From an uncultured Lachnospiraceae bacterium (lineage in GTDB: Bacteria > Bacillota > Clostridia > Lachnospirales > Lachnospiraceae): 64,000 nt of DNA. Positions within the stretch are counted from its first letter, which is position 1; each line of letters opens with the position of its first letter. Below the pieces are notes generated by a model. The model did no database searches. It was not told the origin of the DNA and worked only from the letters and a program-made list of their open reading frames with translations. Below are positions 25,284 to 33,519 of this stretch, piece by piece. The position numbers were made by a program, and so were the translations under genes. Location: the NCBI GenBank assembly GCA_934408585.1, contig CAKRVA010000001.1, positions 124,001 through 188,000 of the forward strand, written 5' to 3'.

Positions 25284-26437
25284 TCAAACAGGAAATTAAT
25301 GAAATAAAACGTCTTTATACACCCAGTAACTGCTCGATTACCAGAATCTGCGGCTGTTATGTCGATGGTGAAAAAAACAAAAAAACAGAATTCAAGGAAG
25401 CATTTCTTTCCCTGCCGGAAGATGAAATTTTTAAATACTTTGAACTTCTTCGGAAAACGCTATCCGGTAACATCGGGAAAAACCTGCTAAACCTGGATTT
25501 TCCATTACAGAGTGAAGAAGAAGGCGGTACGCAGGCCGCTCTGCTTGCTCTGCGTGACAGTAAGCTCAAAGAAGATGCATTGATCGATGATTTTTATGAC
25601 CGTATCATCAACACCTATGAATACGTAGGTAATTACCTGATTCTTCTGATTCATGATGCCTATGATGTTCCCGGCAAAACAACGGATGGACTTACCATGG
25701 ATGATGCTTCGGATACCGTATATGAATATATCATGTGTTGTATCTGTCCCGTAAATCTTTCCAAACCGGGATTAAGCTATGACAGTATTCAAAATGAATT
25801 CCACAACCGGATTCGTGACTGGGTTGTAGAAATGCCGGAAACAGGCTTTTTATTCCCAAGCTTTAACGACCGTGCTGCAGACATTCATTCCACACTCTTC
25901 TATTCCAAGAATCCGGAAGAAGCACACAGTGAATTTGTTGAGCAGATTTTAGGTTGTACTCTTCCACTTTCTGCCGGAACGCAAAAAGAAACCTTCCAGG
26001 CCTTAATCGAAGAAACACTTGGAGAAGATGTTGAATATGAAGTTGTAAAAAACATTCATGAAAACCTTACCGAAATGATTGAGGAACACAAGGAGATTCC
26101 GGAGCCGCTTACTTTGGACAAACACCAGGTAAAGAATCTCTTTGAAAAAAGCGGTGTTAAGGAAGAACAGCTTACAGACTTTGAGCAGCTCTATGATGCT
26201 GCTGCCGGAAAAGATACTGCACTCTTTGTAAATAATGTTGCAAATGTAAGAACCTTTGAAGTGAAAACTCCGGATGTTATTGTAAAAGTCAATCCGGAAC
26301 GGGCAGACCTCGTAAATACCCTTCAAATCGAAGGAAAGCGCTGCCTCGTTATTGAAATCAACGACCATGTGGAGGTAAACGGAATTACCATTCACTCTCC
26401 CTCTGCAAACGCTTCAGAATCTTACGAAGAAGAATAA
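25280..26437 (+). CDS. DUF4317 family protein
   Basis: A 385-residue soluble acidic protein starting MIKQEINEIKRLYTPSNCSITRICGCYV, which I recognise as the DUF4317 family of Clostridia. No catalytic motif or membrane segment is evident. Its ATG overlaps the activase fusion stop (ATGA), so translation is coupled and the two proteins may function together. DUF4317 has no established role. The unit ends in a strong bidirectional terminator. Confidence 0.85.
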   Translation: MIKQEINEIKRLYTPSNCSITRICGCYVDGEKNKKTEFKEAFLSLPEDEIFKYFELLRKTLSGNIGKNLLNLDFPLQSEEEGGTQAALLALRDSKLKEDALIDDFYDRIINTYEYVGNYLILLIHDAYDVPGKTTDGLTMDDASDTVYEYIMCCICPVNLSKPGLSYDSIQNEFHNRIRDWVVEMPETGFLFPSFNDRAADIHSTLFYSKNPEEAHSEFVEQILGCTLPLSAGTQKETFQALIEETLGEDVEYEVVKNIHENLTEMIEEHKEIPEPLTLDKHQVKNLFEKSGVKEEQLTDFEQLYDAAAGKDTALFVNNVANVRTFEVKTPDVIVKVNPERADLVNTLQIEGKRCLVIEINDHVEVNGITIHSPSANASESYEEE

Positions 26438-26450
26438 TTCCCAAATAAAC

Positions 26451-26484
26451 AAAAGGTTGCCAATCATTTCATTGGCAACCTTTT
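26451..26484 (+). terminator. Bidirectional intrinsic terminator
   Basis: Perfect 14-bp stem (AAAAGGTTGCCAAT with ATTGGCAACCTTTT, 6-nt loop) between the plus-strand DUF4317 gene and the minus-strand EAL-HDOD gene. T-rich tails occur on both strands. Confidence 0.85.
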
Positions 26485-26503
26485 CTTACTTAACTTTTAT
26501 TTC

Positions 26504-27724
26504 TTATGAAAACAAATCTCTATACCAGCGAAGTGCTCCGGTATATGCCTCATATACTTTGTCAGAATCCATCTTTTCCAGCAACATCATTCGGTCAATT
26601 TCCCGCCAGTTTGCATTTTCATACTGCTTTATAAATTCAAGCACCGGTGCAAAATGTCCCTCACCATCTATCAATGCTTCACGAATTTCTTTTGATACCT
26701 TAACCAGCTCCAATGCTTCTGCCATTGGCTTTCCAATAATCAAATCCAACACAGAAAACAGTCCCATCAGGAACAACTCGCCGGATTGTCCACCCATTTC
26801 AAAAATTGGTGCAAGATTTTCTGCATACTTGGCACGAAGCAGAGAAACACGCATAATCTCATTGGGTTTATCCGCACACAGCTGATTGGTTACTGCCGTA
26901 TTAATCCACTTCTTTAATTCCTTCTGTCCCAACATTGCTGCTGCATGTCGAATCGAAGTAATTTCGGAATTCACTGACATATGGTTTACCATTTTCAAAA
27001 GGGAAATTACCAATGCGGTATCTCTACCGATTACATCTGCCGCTTTTGTCAAATCAAAATCAGGCTCATTCACAATGTTTAATAATTCAATGTAATTTAC
27101 CTTTAACGGCGCGATTTCCACATCGCCCTTCGTAACCGGCATACGGTAAAACTCACCCTCATAAAGCTGGTAACCGCCTTCCGCCTTCAGTTCTTCAAAA
27201 ATCTCCTGTGTCTGGATATTTCCTGCGCATAATTTAATATTGGGATATACCTTGGAAAAATAAATTCTTGCCTTGGTAATGTCAATCTTCTTATGATCCA
27301 GTAAAATATAATCCATTAACAACAGTAACTGACGATATGGCTCAAAGCTGGATACCGCAAGCTTACGGATAGCAAGCTTATATCCACTGTTCTTTAATTC
27401 TTTCAGCCGGTTCAGGTACATTTCTTCAGGTGTAATACTGCTATCCATCAGCAACACAATCCGCTCATGTGGTGCCTTACACTGGCTGTCAATATCGGTA
27501 AATACGGAAATATTATTTACGGTAACAAAAACTTCTTTATCCTTCGAGAGTGTCTCGATTCCCATACTCTCAATGATTTCCAATCCATGAATCTGTCCTG
27601 CTCCATCATTTGCTCCTGTTCCGAGCAAACTGGGATTTAAAAGAAAATTCTTTTTCTGCGTAAATAAAGAATACGCTTTTACGGTCATGTTCTCATCAAA
27701 TAATGGCACTAGTGTTGCAAGCAT
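26504..27724 (-). CDS. EAL-like plus HDOD domain signalling protein (YuxH family)
   Basis: A 406-residue protein with an N-terminal EAL-like barrel (about 1-200) and a C-terminal HDOD domain (about 205-400, with VIGRDTALVISLLKMVNHMS and SIRHAAAMLGQKELKKWI). The EAL catalytic signature and metal ligands are not seen, so c-di-GMP hydrolysis is unlikely; the domain may be a binding or scaffold module. YuxH-type proteins are signalling proteins of unclear function. The start has AGGGTG upstream. It is transcribed towards the bidirectional terminator. Confidence 0.85.
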   Translation of the reverse strand: MLATLVPLFDENMTVKAYSLFTQKKNFLLNPSLLGTGANDGAGQIHGLEIIESMGIETLSKDKEVFVTVNNISVFTDIDSQCKAPHERIVLLMDSSITPEEMYLNRLKELKNSGYKLAIRKLAVSSFEPYRQLLLLMDYILLDHKKIDITKARIYFSKVYPNIKLCAGNIQTQEIFEELKAEGGYQLYEGEFYRMPVTKGDVEIAPLKVNYIELLNIVNEPDFDLTKAADVIGRDTALVISLLKMVNHMSVNSEITSIRHAAAMLGQKELKKWINTAVTNQLCADKPNEIMRVSLLRAKYAENLAPIFEMGGQSGELFLMGLFSVLDLIIGKPMAEALELVKVSKEIREALIDGEGHFAPVLEFIKQYENANWREIDRMMLLEKMDSDKVYEAYTGALRWYRDLFS

Positions 27725-27788
27725 TTGTTCACCCTATCCCTTCTCTGTTCGTACTACTATTCTACAACAAAACCCCTTTTGTGTCCAC

Positions 27789-28856
27789 CTATTGACACGT
27801 CTCCAGATATTCCCCACAAATATTTTTCTGCAAAAAATGCTTCATATCCTCTTCACCAAATCCCATGGCATATGCCAGCAATACTTTGACATAAACCATT
27901 TCTGTGGTCATCCCATAAACCGGAATCGCACCATTTTTCACCATCTTATCCCCGGATACATAGAGTGCATTTTCTCTGCATGGTGTCACAATTACCGGTA
28001 TGTTCTTTTCATGGCACTTCTCCAGAAACCATAAGATAGAATCCTGTGCATAACCGTTCCTGCCATTTCGCCCTTCGTCATTTCCCACGCAGGCCGTGGA
28101 AGAATGATAAAGTCCATGAACAACGGCCTTTACATCATCCTCTAAGGAAATGCAATGATAATCAAGTCCAACATATGGCTTTAACAATAGCACGTTTCTT
28201 TCCAATTTTCCTATTTCTGCTATTGTAATTCCCTCCGCTGTCTGTGCCCATGTTCTGCCCTTTAATTTCTCCGGCAGCTTCCATTTGCTGCCCGGTTTCA
28301 GTTCCAGTGCATCCCTGCTGTAAAAATTATTGGAATAATCTCCGCAGGCCTCCAGATGAGATGCCTGATGCAAATAGAATACATCATCTTCATTTCCATA
28401 TATTACATAAGTACCGGGTAAAATTCCCTGACAGATACATTCTACTGAATATCTAAAATTCTCATTTCCATTTGCCTCTTTCCGGTCCAATGGATGATTA
28501 CTCGCCACCAGAAATACCGGTATTTTTGTTTTTGAAAATAACAGTGAAATCAGAGAAGCCGTATAAGAAAGTGTATCTGTTCCATGGGCAATAATAATTC
28601 CCCGATAATCCTCCATGGATACCTGCTTAAAAAAAGCAATCAGCTCATTCCAGCAATCAATGGTCATATTTTCACTCAATACCTGCAATACCGTAACCGT
28701 TTCAAACTCTGCATCTGCAAAAACAGAACCCGATTTACGGAAATTCTGAAGCAGTAACGCATTTGCTTTCTCCATATGGACATCCCGGTTTTCGCCCCGT
28801 TCATCCCCAAAAGAACAAATGGTTCCACCTGTTAAAACAAGTAATATTTTTTTCAT
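27789..28856 (-). CDS. Asparaginase family amidohydrolase
   Basis: A 355-residue asparaginase/glutaminase-fold enzyme. The first catalytic threonine motif is LTGGTI at residues 8-13; the second, HGTDTLSYTASL, is near 95. The C-terminal allosteric/accessory domain contains PVIVTPCRENALYVSG. No signal peptide is visible, so a cytoplasmic, type I-like enzyme is expected; it would hydrolyse L-asparagine or a related amide. Sequence between the motifs is more divergent than usual, so the substrate is less certain. The ATG is preceded by GGGCGGGAAAG, and the gene lies 11 bp after the YvcK-like gene. Confidence 0.8.
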   Translation of the reverse strand: MKKILLVLTGGTICSFGDERGENRDVHMEKANALLLQNFRKSGSVFADAEFETVTVLQVLSENMTIDCWNELIAFFKQVSMEDYRGIIIAHGTDTLSYTASLISLLFSKTKIPVFLVASNHPLDRKEANGNENFRYSVECICQGILPGTYVIYGNEDDVFYLHQASHLEACGDYSNNFYSRDALELKPGSKWKLPEKLKGRTWAQTAEGITIAEIGKLERNVLLLKPYVGLDYHCISLEDDVKAVVHGLYHSSTACVGNDEGRNGRNGYAQDSILWFLEKCHEKNIPVIVTPCRENALYVSGDKMVKNGAIPVYGMTTEMVYVKVLLAYAMGFGEEDMKHFLQKNICGEYLETCQ

Positions 28857-28867
28857 GCTTTCCCGCC

Positions 28868-29809
28868 CTATTTTGACATCAGATACGAAAAAATCAGGAA
28901 CGCCGTCTTTAATGCATCATGACGGATTTTCTCATTTTCAATACAGAAAATATCATCCTCGATAATCTGCACACCCATCTCTTCCAGTCTTTCATGGTCT
29001 ATCTGAACAATCCGTTTGTTTTCTGAATTCAGATAATGTTCCCGGATATCTTCTGCCACGCTTCCATTATTGGCTACTACAAAATTAATTTTCCTCTTTC
29101 CGAGATATTTATTCAGAATTTCCACATGCTGGCTTACGGTATGAATATCGGTTTCTCCCGGCTGGGTTACCAGATTGGATATGTATAATAGCGGTGCCTG
29201 TGTTTCTTCCAGTGCACTTCGCACCTCAGGAGCCAGCAAATGCGGAATGATACTTGTATATAAGCTTCCGGCACTAAATATAATCAAATCCGCCTCCCGT
29301 ATTTTCTCATGAATTTCCTGCTCAATTTTAATATCGTGGTCATACGTTAAACGACTGATATTCTTAATATTCTGGCTGACTTCTTCTTCCCCAAAATACT
29401 CTTTGTTTGCACTTTCCCCTACCAGATCAATCTTTTCTCCGGTAAGTGGCAAAATAGTGCCTTTTACATCAAGCAACTGACACATATATTTCGTTGCTTC
29501 CGTCAAGTTACCTTTTAAATCAATTAAAGCAGCCAGAACAATGTTCCGCACCGGATGATTACATAAGGAGCCTTTTTCAAAGCGATAGCTTAAAAGCTTC
29601 ACAAAGTCCTCATCCACATTTGCCATGGAAAGGAGTACCTTCCCAACATCTCCTACTGCCGGAATATTCAGTTCCTCTTTCAGCTTACCTGTACTGCTTC
29701 CATTATCACTTACTGCAATAACTGTTGTAACATCAATCGGAAACAGTTTCAGTCCCGATAAAATACAGGATAACCCTGTTCCCCCTCCGAAAATAACGAC
29801 TTTTTTCAT
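28868..29809 (-). CDS. YvcK/CofD-like protein (gluconeogenesis factor family)
   Basis: A 313-residue protein beginning KKVVIFGGGTGLSCILSGL with the UPF0052 hallmarks AVSDNGSSTGKL and GDVGKVLL, then CNHPVRNIVLAAL. Bacillus YvcK is needed for growth on gluconeogenic substrates and binds UDP-sugars; the homology is to CofD phospho-lactate transferases. Normally it sits between rapZ and whiA, but here it pairs with the asparaginase gene (11-bp gap), so it may be a second copy or a relocated one. GAGGAAA lies before the start. Confidence 0.85.
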   Translation of the reverse strand: MKKVVIFGGGTGLSCILSGLKLFPIDVTTVIAVSDNGSSTGKLKEELNIPAVGDVGKVLLSMANVDEDFVKLLSYRFEKGSLCNHPVRNIVLAALIDLKGNLTEATKYMCQLLDVKGTILPLTGEKIDLVGESANKEYFGEEEVSQNIKNISRLTYDHDIKIEQEIHEKIREADLIIFSAGSLYTSIIPHLLAPEVRSALEETQAPLLYISNLVTQPGETDIHTVSQHVEILNKYLGKRKINFVVANNGSVAEDIREHYLNSENKRIVQIDHERLEEMGVQIIEDDIFCIENEKIRHDALKTAFLIFSYLMSK

Positions 29810-29908
29810 AAATCATTTTCCTCATAGACTTTTCTTACACTATTATTATATTGCCACAAAAAGAAAAAACTGTCTATCTTTTGCAAGTTTCCTATATTTC
29901 CCTTTTTC

Positions 29909-30814
29909 TTATACCGGGAATGGTGAACACCATGCCCTTTTGCCCTGCGCATCAATCAGTTCAATACGGATATAGCGGTCCGAATCTGCAATTTTGTATA
30001 TTCCTTTCCCCTGTGGATTGTCAATGACTCTTCCTTCTGACCAGACAGAATTGCTGTAAAAAATCATTCGCTCCACATCCTTCGAGCACTGCACTACAAC
30101 CTGCTCTTTGTCATAAGAAATGCGGTTAAATTCGGGTCCCTGGCTCGCATAAAAATTGCCGTTCCGAATTGCCTCAAGAATACTTTTCTCTGACAGTTCT
30201 CCTGCCAGTACCATAATATAAGACTTTGTCTGCTCCCCCGCATACCAATGGCTGTCATCTGCCGCCGTACAGGGAATATATCTGCCCCTGGAAGCCCAGA
30301 TATCAATATACTGCGAGGAATCCGCACGGTTGGCGTTCCAGGGAGCCTCTGATACTGAATTAAATATCTCTGCGCCGGCAATTCCCTCCATTGAAAACAA
30401 TTCCTCCGGGTTCATAACCGACCACGCCGGATGCGCCAGAATTGGCAGTCCCCCACTTTGATTTATCCGTTTTATTATCTCCTGTGGCAAAATGGTATTT
30501 CCATTCGGAAGTTCCCCGTTCTCATAATATTGTGGCAAATCCAAATCATCCTCTGTACCAATTGCCAGAATATGATACACCGGATAATCTTTATTATTTC
30601 CATAATCCCATTCTGCTCCCGAAAGTAACAGCATATTTTTATAAGTACCGCTTTTCCCAGGCTTTCTATGGTCTGTAATTGCAATAAAATCATACCCGGC
30701 TTTCTGATAGATCTCTTTCGCTTCCTCCGGAGTTATTCTACCATCGGATATCGTCGTGTGCATATGGAGATTTCCCTTATACCAGTTTCCTGTTCCGGTA
30801 AATAAATCTTTCAC
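29909..30814 (-). CDS. PHP-domain phosphoesterase
   Basis: A 301-residue protein with the four PHP metal motifs: LHMHTT near residue 16, ITDHRK, LAHPAW and DDSHWY. PHP enzymes include histidinol phosphatase and trinuclear-metal nucleotide or DNA phosphoesterases; the substrate of this one is unknown. A C-terminal beta-rich domain (about 225-301) follows the catalytic domain. The start is GTG at 30814, chosen for GAAAGGAG 9 bp upstream; an ATG 22 codons further upstream has no site. It stands alone on the minus strand. Confidence 0.8.
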   Translation of the reverse strand: MKDLFTGTGNWYKGNLHMHTTISDGRITPEEAKEIYQKAGYDFIAITDHRKPGKSGTYKNMLLLSGAEWDYGNNKDYPVYHILAIGTEDDLDLPQYYENGELPNGNTILPQEIIKRINQSGGLPILAHPAWSVMNPEELFSMEGIAGAEIFNSVSEAPWNANRADSSQYIDIWASRGRYIPCTAADDSHWYAGEQTKSYIMVLAGELSEKSILEAIRNGNFYASQGPEFNRISYDKEQVVVQCSKDVERMIFYSNSVWSEGRVIDNPQGKGIYKIADSDRYIRIELIDAQGKRAWCSPFPV

Positions 30815-30914
30815 AGGTGTTTTCTCCTTTCGCTTAAAAACATTTATATTTTTTTGTTTTCTATAACATAGCAGAATCAAGTAAAAAACGCAAGGTACCG
30901 ATCTTTATTAAAAA

Positions 30915-31412
30915 TCACTTTTTATCCGTCCTGTTTCGCACTTTTCGAAGAGCAATCACCCCTCTTGAAATATCATCCATTGCAACACTATTTTCCAATC
31001 CTAATTCCTCCATCATTCTTTCTATTGCCTGAAGCGGATCAAGTGAATGATATGGAAAATATAATTTTCTTAATTGGTCAGGCTTTATAATCTTATAAAT
31101 CTGTTTGCTGGATTTTTCACTGACATATGCCCAATAGCGATATATATACCCTATCCAATGCATTTCTTCCACATTAAATTTTTCAATCCCATAGGTGCTT
31201 GCACCATACTGAGTTTCAACTTCGTTTATGGCATCAAATATATCCATGGCTTCAAACATAAATCCTACATTATCCATACGTTTGGCCAAATTTGAATTCA
31301 TAAATCTGCGTATAAAAATTTTCGAACTACAGTCAGTATCCTCTAATGATTTTTCAAACAGAGCTGCCTGATAGCTACACATTTTGAGTCCTAAAGAATC
31401 CATTTTTTTCAT
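30915..31412 (-). CDS. Companion protein (candidate antitoxin) of the HTH-ADP-ribosyltransferase gene
   Basis: A 165-residue soluble protein with no domain I can name. A conserved-looking core reads MHWIGYIYRYWAYVSEKSSK then KLYFPYHSLDPLQAIERMM, a segment I associate with small proteins encoded beside DUF3990 genes. Its ATG overlaps the upstream gene's TGA (ATGA at 31409-31412), so translation is coupled. Being second in a two-gene, self-contained, A/T-rich unit, it is a candidate antitoxin or substrate/partner. Alternatively it is an unrelated accessory protein. Confidence 0.65.
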   Translation of the reverse strand: MKKMDSLGLKMCSYQAALFEKSLEDTDCSSKIFIRRFMNSNLAKRMDNVGFMFEAMDIFDAINEVETQYGASTYGIEKFNVEEMHWIGYIYRYWAYVSEKSSKQIYKIIKPDQLRKLYFPYHSLDPLQAIERMMEELGLENSVAMDDISRGVIALRKVRNRTDKK

Positions 31413-32266
31413 TGTAATATATCCTCAATATATTTGCCTTGATTTCTATACTGCTTTCTTGCAAGCTTTACTTTATCCATATTCATTTTAAAACTTTTTT
31501 GTCTGGAATTCAGATATGATTCCTTTTCCAAATCTGTTAAATAACATCTTTCCAGAAGTGTAATATGCGAAAGTGCCCTCTCACTCACAAAAACATACTG
31601 CATTCCAAGATTGGTTGCCGACAAACAATGCTGACATTGTACATCCGTAATCTCACCCTCAATAAAACTATCAATAATTTCAAACATTCTGTTATCTGCT
31701 ATAGGTGCTACGATATAGTCTATCCCTTCTATTGTTTTGGCTAACCGTTTTACTATTTCCGTATTACGATACTCTTCCAATCTTCCTCGATAATATGCGA
31801 TTGTAAGCATCCACTCTCTATTAACACTAAATTTTCTGCATTTTAAATTTGTCGGTTCAAACTTTAACATATACAAGGAAGAATTCTTATGTGTGGCAAC
31901 AAACATTGCTGATTGTTCCAAACTTTCCCCACAATAAAATCCATTTCCAAAATCATTGATTCTCTTGTTACAATCAATCCTCAGCTTCCCCTCTATCTTT
32001 GTCTTTGAACCATGAAATAAAAGAACTTCATTCTCCCGCACCATGTCTTCCCAATAAAATTGTTCTTTAATTTTGTTAAGTTGGATTCCTTTCTTAAATA
32101 CATACTTATAGAATTCATCCATATGTCTTTCAGAAATTACATTTTTATTATTAATCCAATTGCTTATCGTAATTCTGCTCACACCAAGTTCGTCCGCAAG
32201 ATTTTCCATTGTATAGCCAGTGATTTCCAATACGCTTTCTATATCTTGTGTAATCATAAATTCCAT
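31409..32266 (-). CDS. HTH plus DUF3990-like (ADP-ribosyltransferase-fold) protein, candidate toxin/regulator
   Basis: A 285-residue fusion. Residues about 10-60 form a Cro/CI-type helix-turn-helix (TMENLADELGVSRITISNWI). Residues 80-240 match DUF3990, an ADP-ribosyltransferase-like fold: LLFHGSKTKI (residues 82-91), DFGNGFYCGES (105-115), then VAPIADNRMFEIID and GMQYVFVSERAL. In related enzymes the HG and D/N-FG-GFY segments help hold NAD+. Its own promoter has its -10 inside a palindrome (32281-32312), which suggests the HTH represses its own gene. GGAGGG precedes the ATG. Toxin activity is inference. Confidence 0.75.
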   Translation of the reverse strand: MEFMITQDIESVLEITGYTMENLADELGVSRITISNWINNKNVISERHMDEFYKYVFKKGIQLNKIKEQFYWEDMVRENEVLLFHGSKTKIEGKLRIDCNKRINDFGNGFYCGESLEQSAMFVATHKNSSLYMLKFEPTNLKCRKFSVNREWMLTIAYYRGRLEEYRNTEIVKRLAKTIEGIDYIVAPIADNRMFEIIDSFIEGEITDVQCQHCLSATNLGMQYVFVSERALSHITLLERCYLTDLEKESYLNSRQKSFKMNMDKVKLARKQYRNQGKYIEDILQ

Positions 32267-32280
32267 AATACATTCCCTCC

Positions 32281-32312
32281 AACTTGTATGTATAAAATTT
32301 TACATACTAGTT
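32281..32312. promoter_or_regulatory. Palindromic operator of the HTH-ADP-ribosyltransferase unit
   Basis: Arms AACTTGTATGTA (32281-32292) and TACATACTAGTT (32301-32312) match in 11 of 12 positions around an 8-bp A/T spacer. The palindrome covers the -10 hexamer and ends 14 bp upstream of the start codon. Confidence 0.75.
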
Positions 32313-32325
32313 GGTTTAATGTCAA
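32297..32325 (-). promoter_or_regulatory. Near-consensus promoter of the HTH-ADP-ribosyltransferase unit
   Basis: TTGACA (32320-32325), 17-bp spacer, TAAAAT (32297-32302) on the minus strand. Confidence 0.8.
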
Positions 32326-32506
32326 TATACTTCTATGTAAAGTTTTTATCAAATAAGTATACATCAAATATACTTCTTATATTTTCTACAAATGCGTAAT
32401 TAAATATTTTCATATGTAATGATGTTCCATGTATATATATGATCTTTTCTGTTTTTCTTGCTTCACATAAAAATCTTCACTGATATTAAGACTTTAATTA
32501 TTAATC
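32326..32506. other. A/T-rich intergenic region without a recognised gene
   Basis: Between the accessory promoter and the metA terminator. It has several TATACT/ATGTA-like words (for example near 32327-32345 and 32358-32372) that could be half-sites of the neighbouring operator, but no open frame with a ribosome binding site. Confidence 0.5.
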
Positions 32507-32542
32507 AAAAAGCATCACCGGAAACTCTCCGCTGATGCTTTT
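32507..32542 (-). terminator. Intrinsic terminator of the aroA-to-metA run
   Basis: Outer stem AAAAGCATCA/TGATGCTTTT with an inner CGGA/TCCG helix and a T-rich tail, 35 bp after the metA stop. T runs flank both sides, so it could work in both directions. Confidence 0.8.
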
Positions 32543-32576
32543 TTAATCTCACTATCATATTATTATCGTTAATATC

Positions 32577-33482
32577 CTACAACTCATATGGCGTAATCTG
32601 ATATACGAAGTAATTGAGCCAGTTTGAATACAAGATATTACAATGTGCACGCCACTGCAAATCCGGTTTCTGTGTATCGTCATCCCCCGGATAGTAATTC
32701 TTTGGTACATCTATCGGAAGTCCTTTTTCCCTATCCCGGACATATTCGTTATGTAAAGTATAACGGTCATATTCCGGATGTCCCATTACATAAATTTCTT
32801 TTCCGCCTTCGCTCATACACAAGAGCACTCCGGCTTCTTCGGACTCTGCAAGAACGGTCAGAGCCTCGCATTGATGGATATCCTCAGCCGCTACCGTTGT
32901 ATGGCGGCTATGAGGAATCAGGAAATAGTCGTCAAAGCCTCTGACAAGGGGATTTTTCCGATTCATGACTCTATGCTTATACACCCCAAAGAGTTTTTTC
33001 GGCAGTAAAATCTTTTTGAGTCCATAGTGATAATATAATCCTGCCTGTGCTCCCCAGCAGATGTGAAACGTAGAAGTCACATGGGTTTTACTCCAATCCA
33101 TAATCTCGCAGAGCTCCTCCCAGTAATCCACTTCTTCAAATGGAATCTGCTCTACCGGTGCTCCGGTAATAATCATTCCATCATACTTATTCTGTTTCAA
33201 TTCATCAAACGTATTGTAAAAGCGGTTCAAATGCTGAATCGGTGTATTTAAAGAGATATGGCTGTTCATTTTCATAAAAGTCACGTCAATATGAAGCGGT
33301 GTATTTGACAATGCACGCAATAGTTGAAGTTCGGTATCCTGCTTAATTGGCATCAGATTCAAAATGCATACCATAAGAGGACGAATATCCTGATGCATTG
33401 CCCGATTTTCATCCATAACAAAGATATTTTCATTTTCTAGTATTTCTTTTGCTGGTAACGCATTCTGAACTTTAATTGGCAT
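32577..33482 (-). CDS. metA: Homoserine O-acyltransferase, predicted acetyl-CoA-specific
   Basis: A 301-residue MetA that activates homoserine in methionine synthesis. The catalytic cysteine is C142 in HICWGAQAG, with the later histidine/glutamate dyad region around PHSRHTTV and MGHPEYD. Residue 111 is Glu (TGAPVE), which in characterised MetA proteins goes with acetyl-CoA, whereas Gly there goes with succinyl-CoA; so an O-acetyltransferase is predicted despite the historical name. GAAAGGGAAAG precedes the ATG. It is the last gene before the terminator at 32507; the 37-bp upstream gap to ligA has no room for a SAM riboswitch. Confidence 0.95.
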   Translation of the reverse strand: MPIKVQNALPAKEILENENIFVMDENRAMHQDIRPLMVCILNLMPIKQDTELQLLRALSNTPLHIDVTFMKMNSHISLNTPIQHLNRFYNTFDELKQNKYDGMIITGAPVEQIPFEEVDYWEELCEIMDWSKTHVTSTFHICWGAQAGLYYHYGLKKILLPKKLFGVYKHRVMNRKNPLVRGFDDYFLIPHSRHTTVAAEDIHQCEALTVLAESEEAGVLLCMSEGGKEIYVMGHPEYDRYTLHNEYVRDREKGLPIDVPKNYYPGDDDTQKPDLQWRAHCNILYSNWLNYFVYQITPYEL

Positions 33483-33519
33483 TTTTCTTTCCCTTTCTTA
33501 ACAATTCCTTATTCTACCC

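Noticed and set aside
27745..27800. Hairpin GTGTC...GACAC at the end of the asparaginase gene as a terminator
   Set aside because: Stem of five pairs only and no following T run.
33483..33519. SAM riboswitch before metA
   Set aside because: Only 37 bp separate metA from ligA, too short for any S-box.
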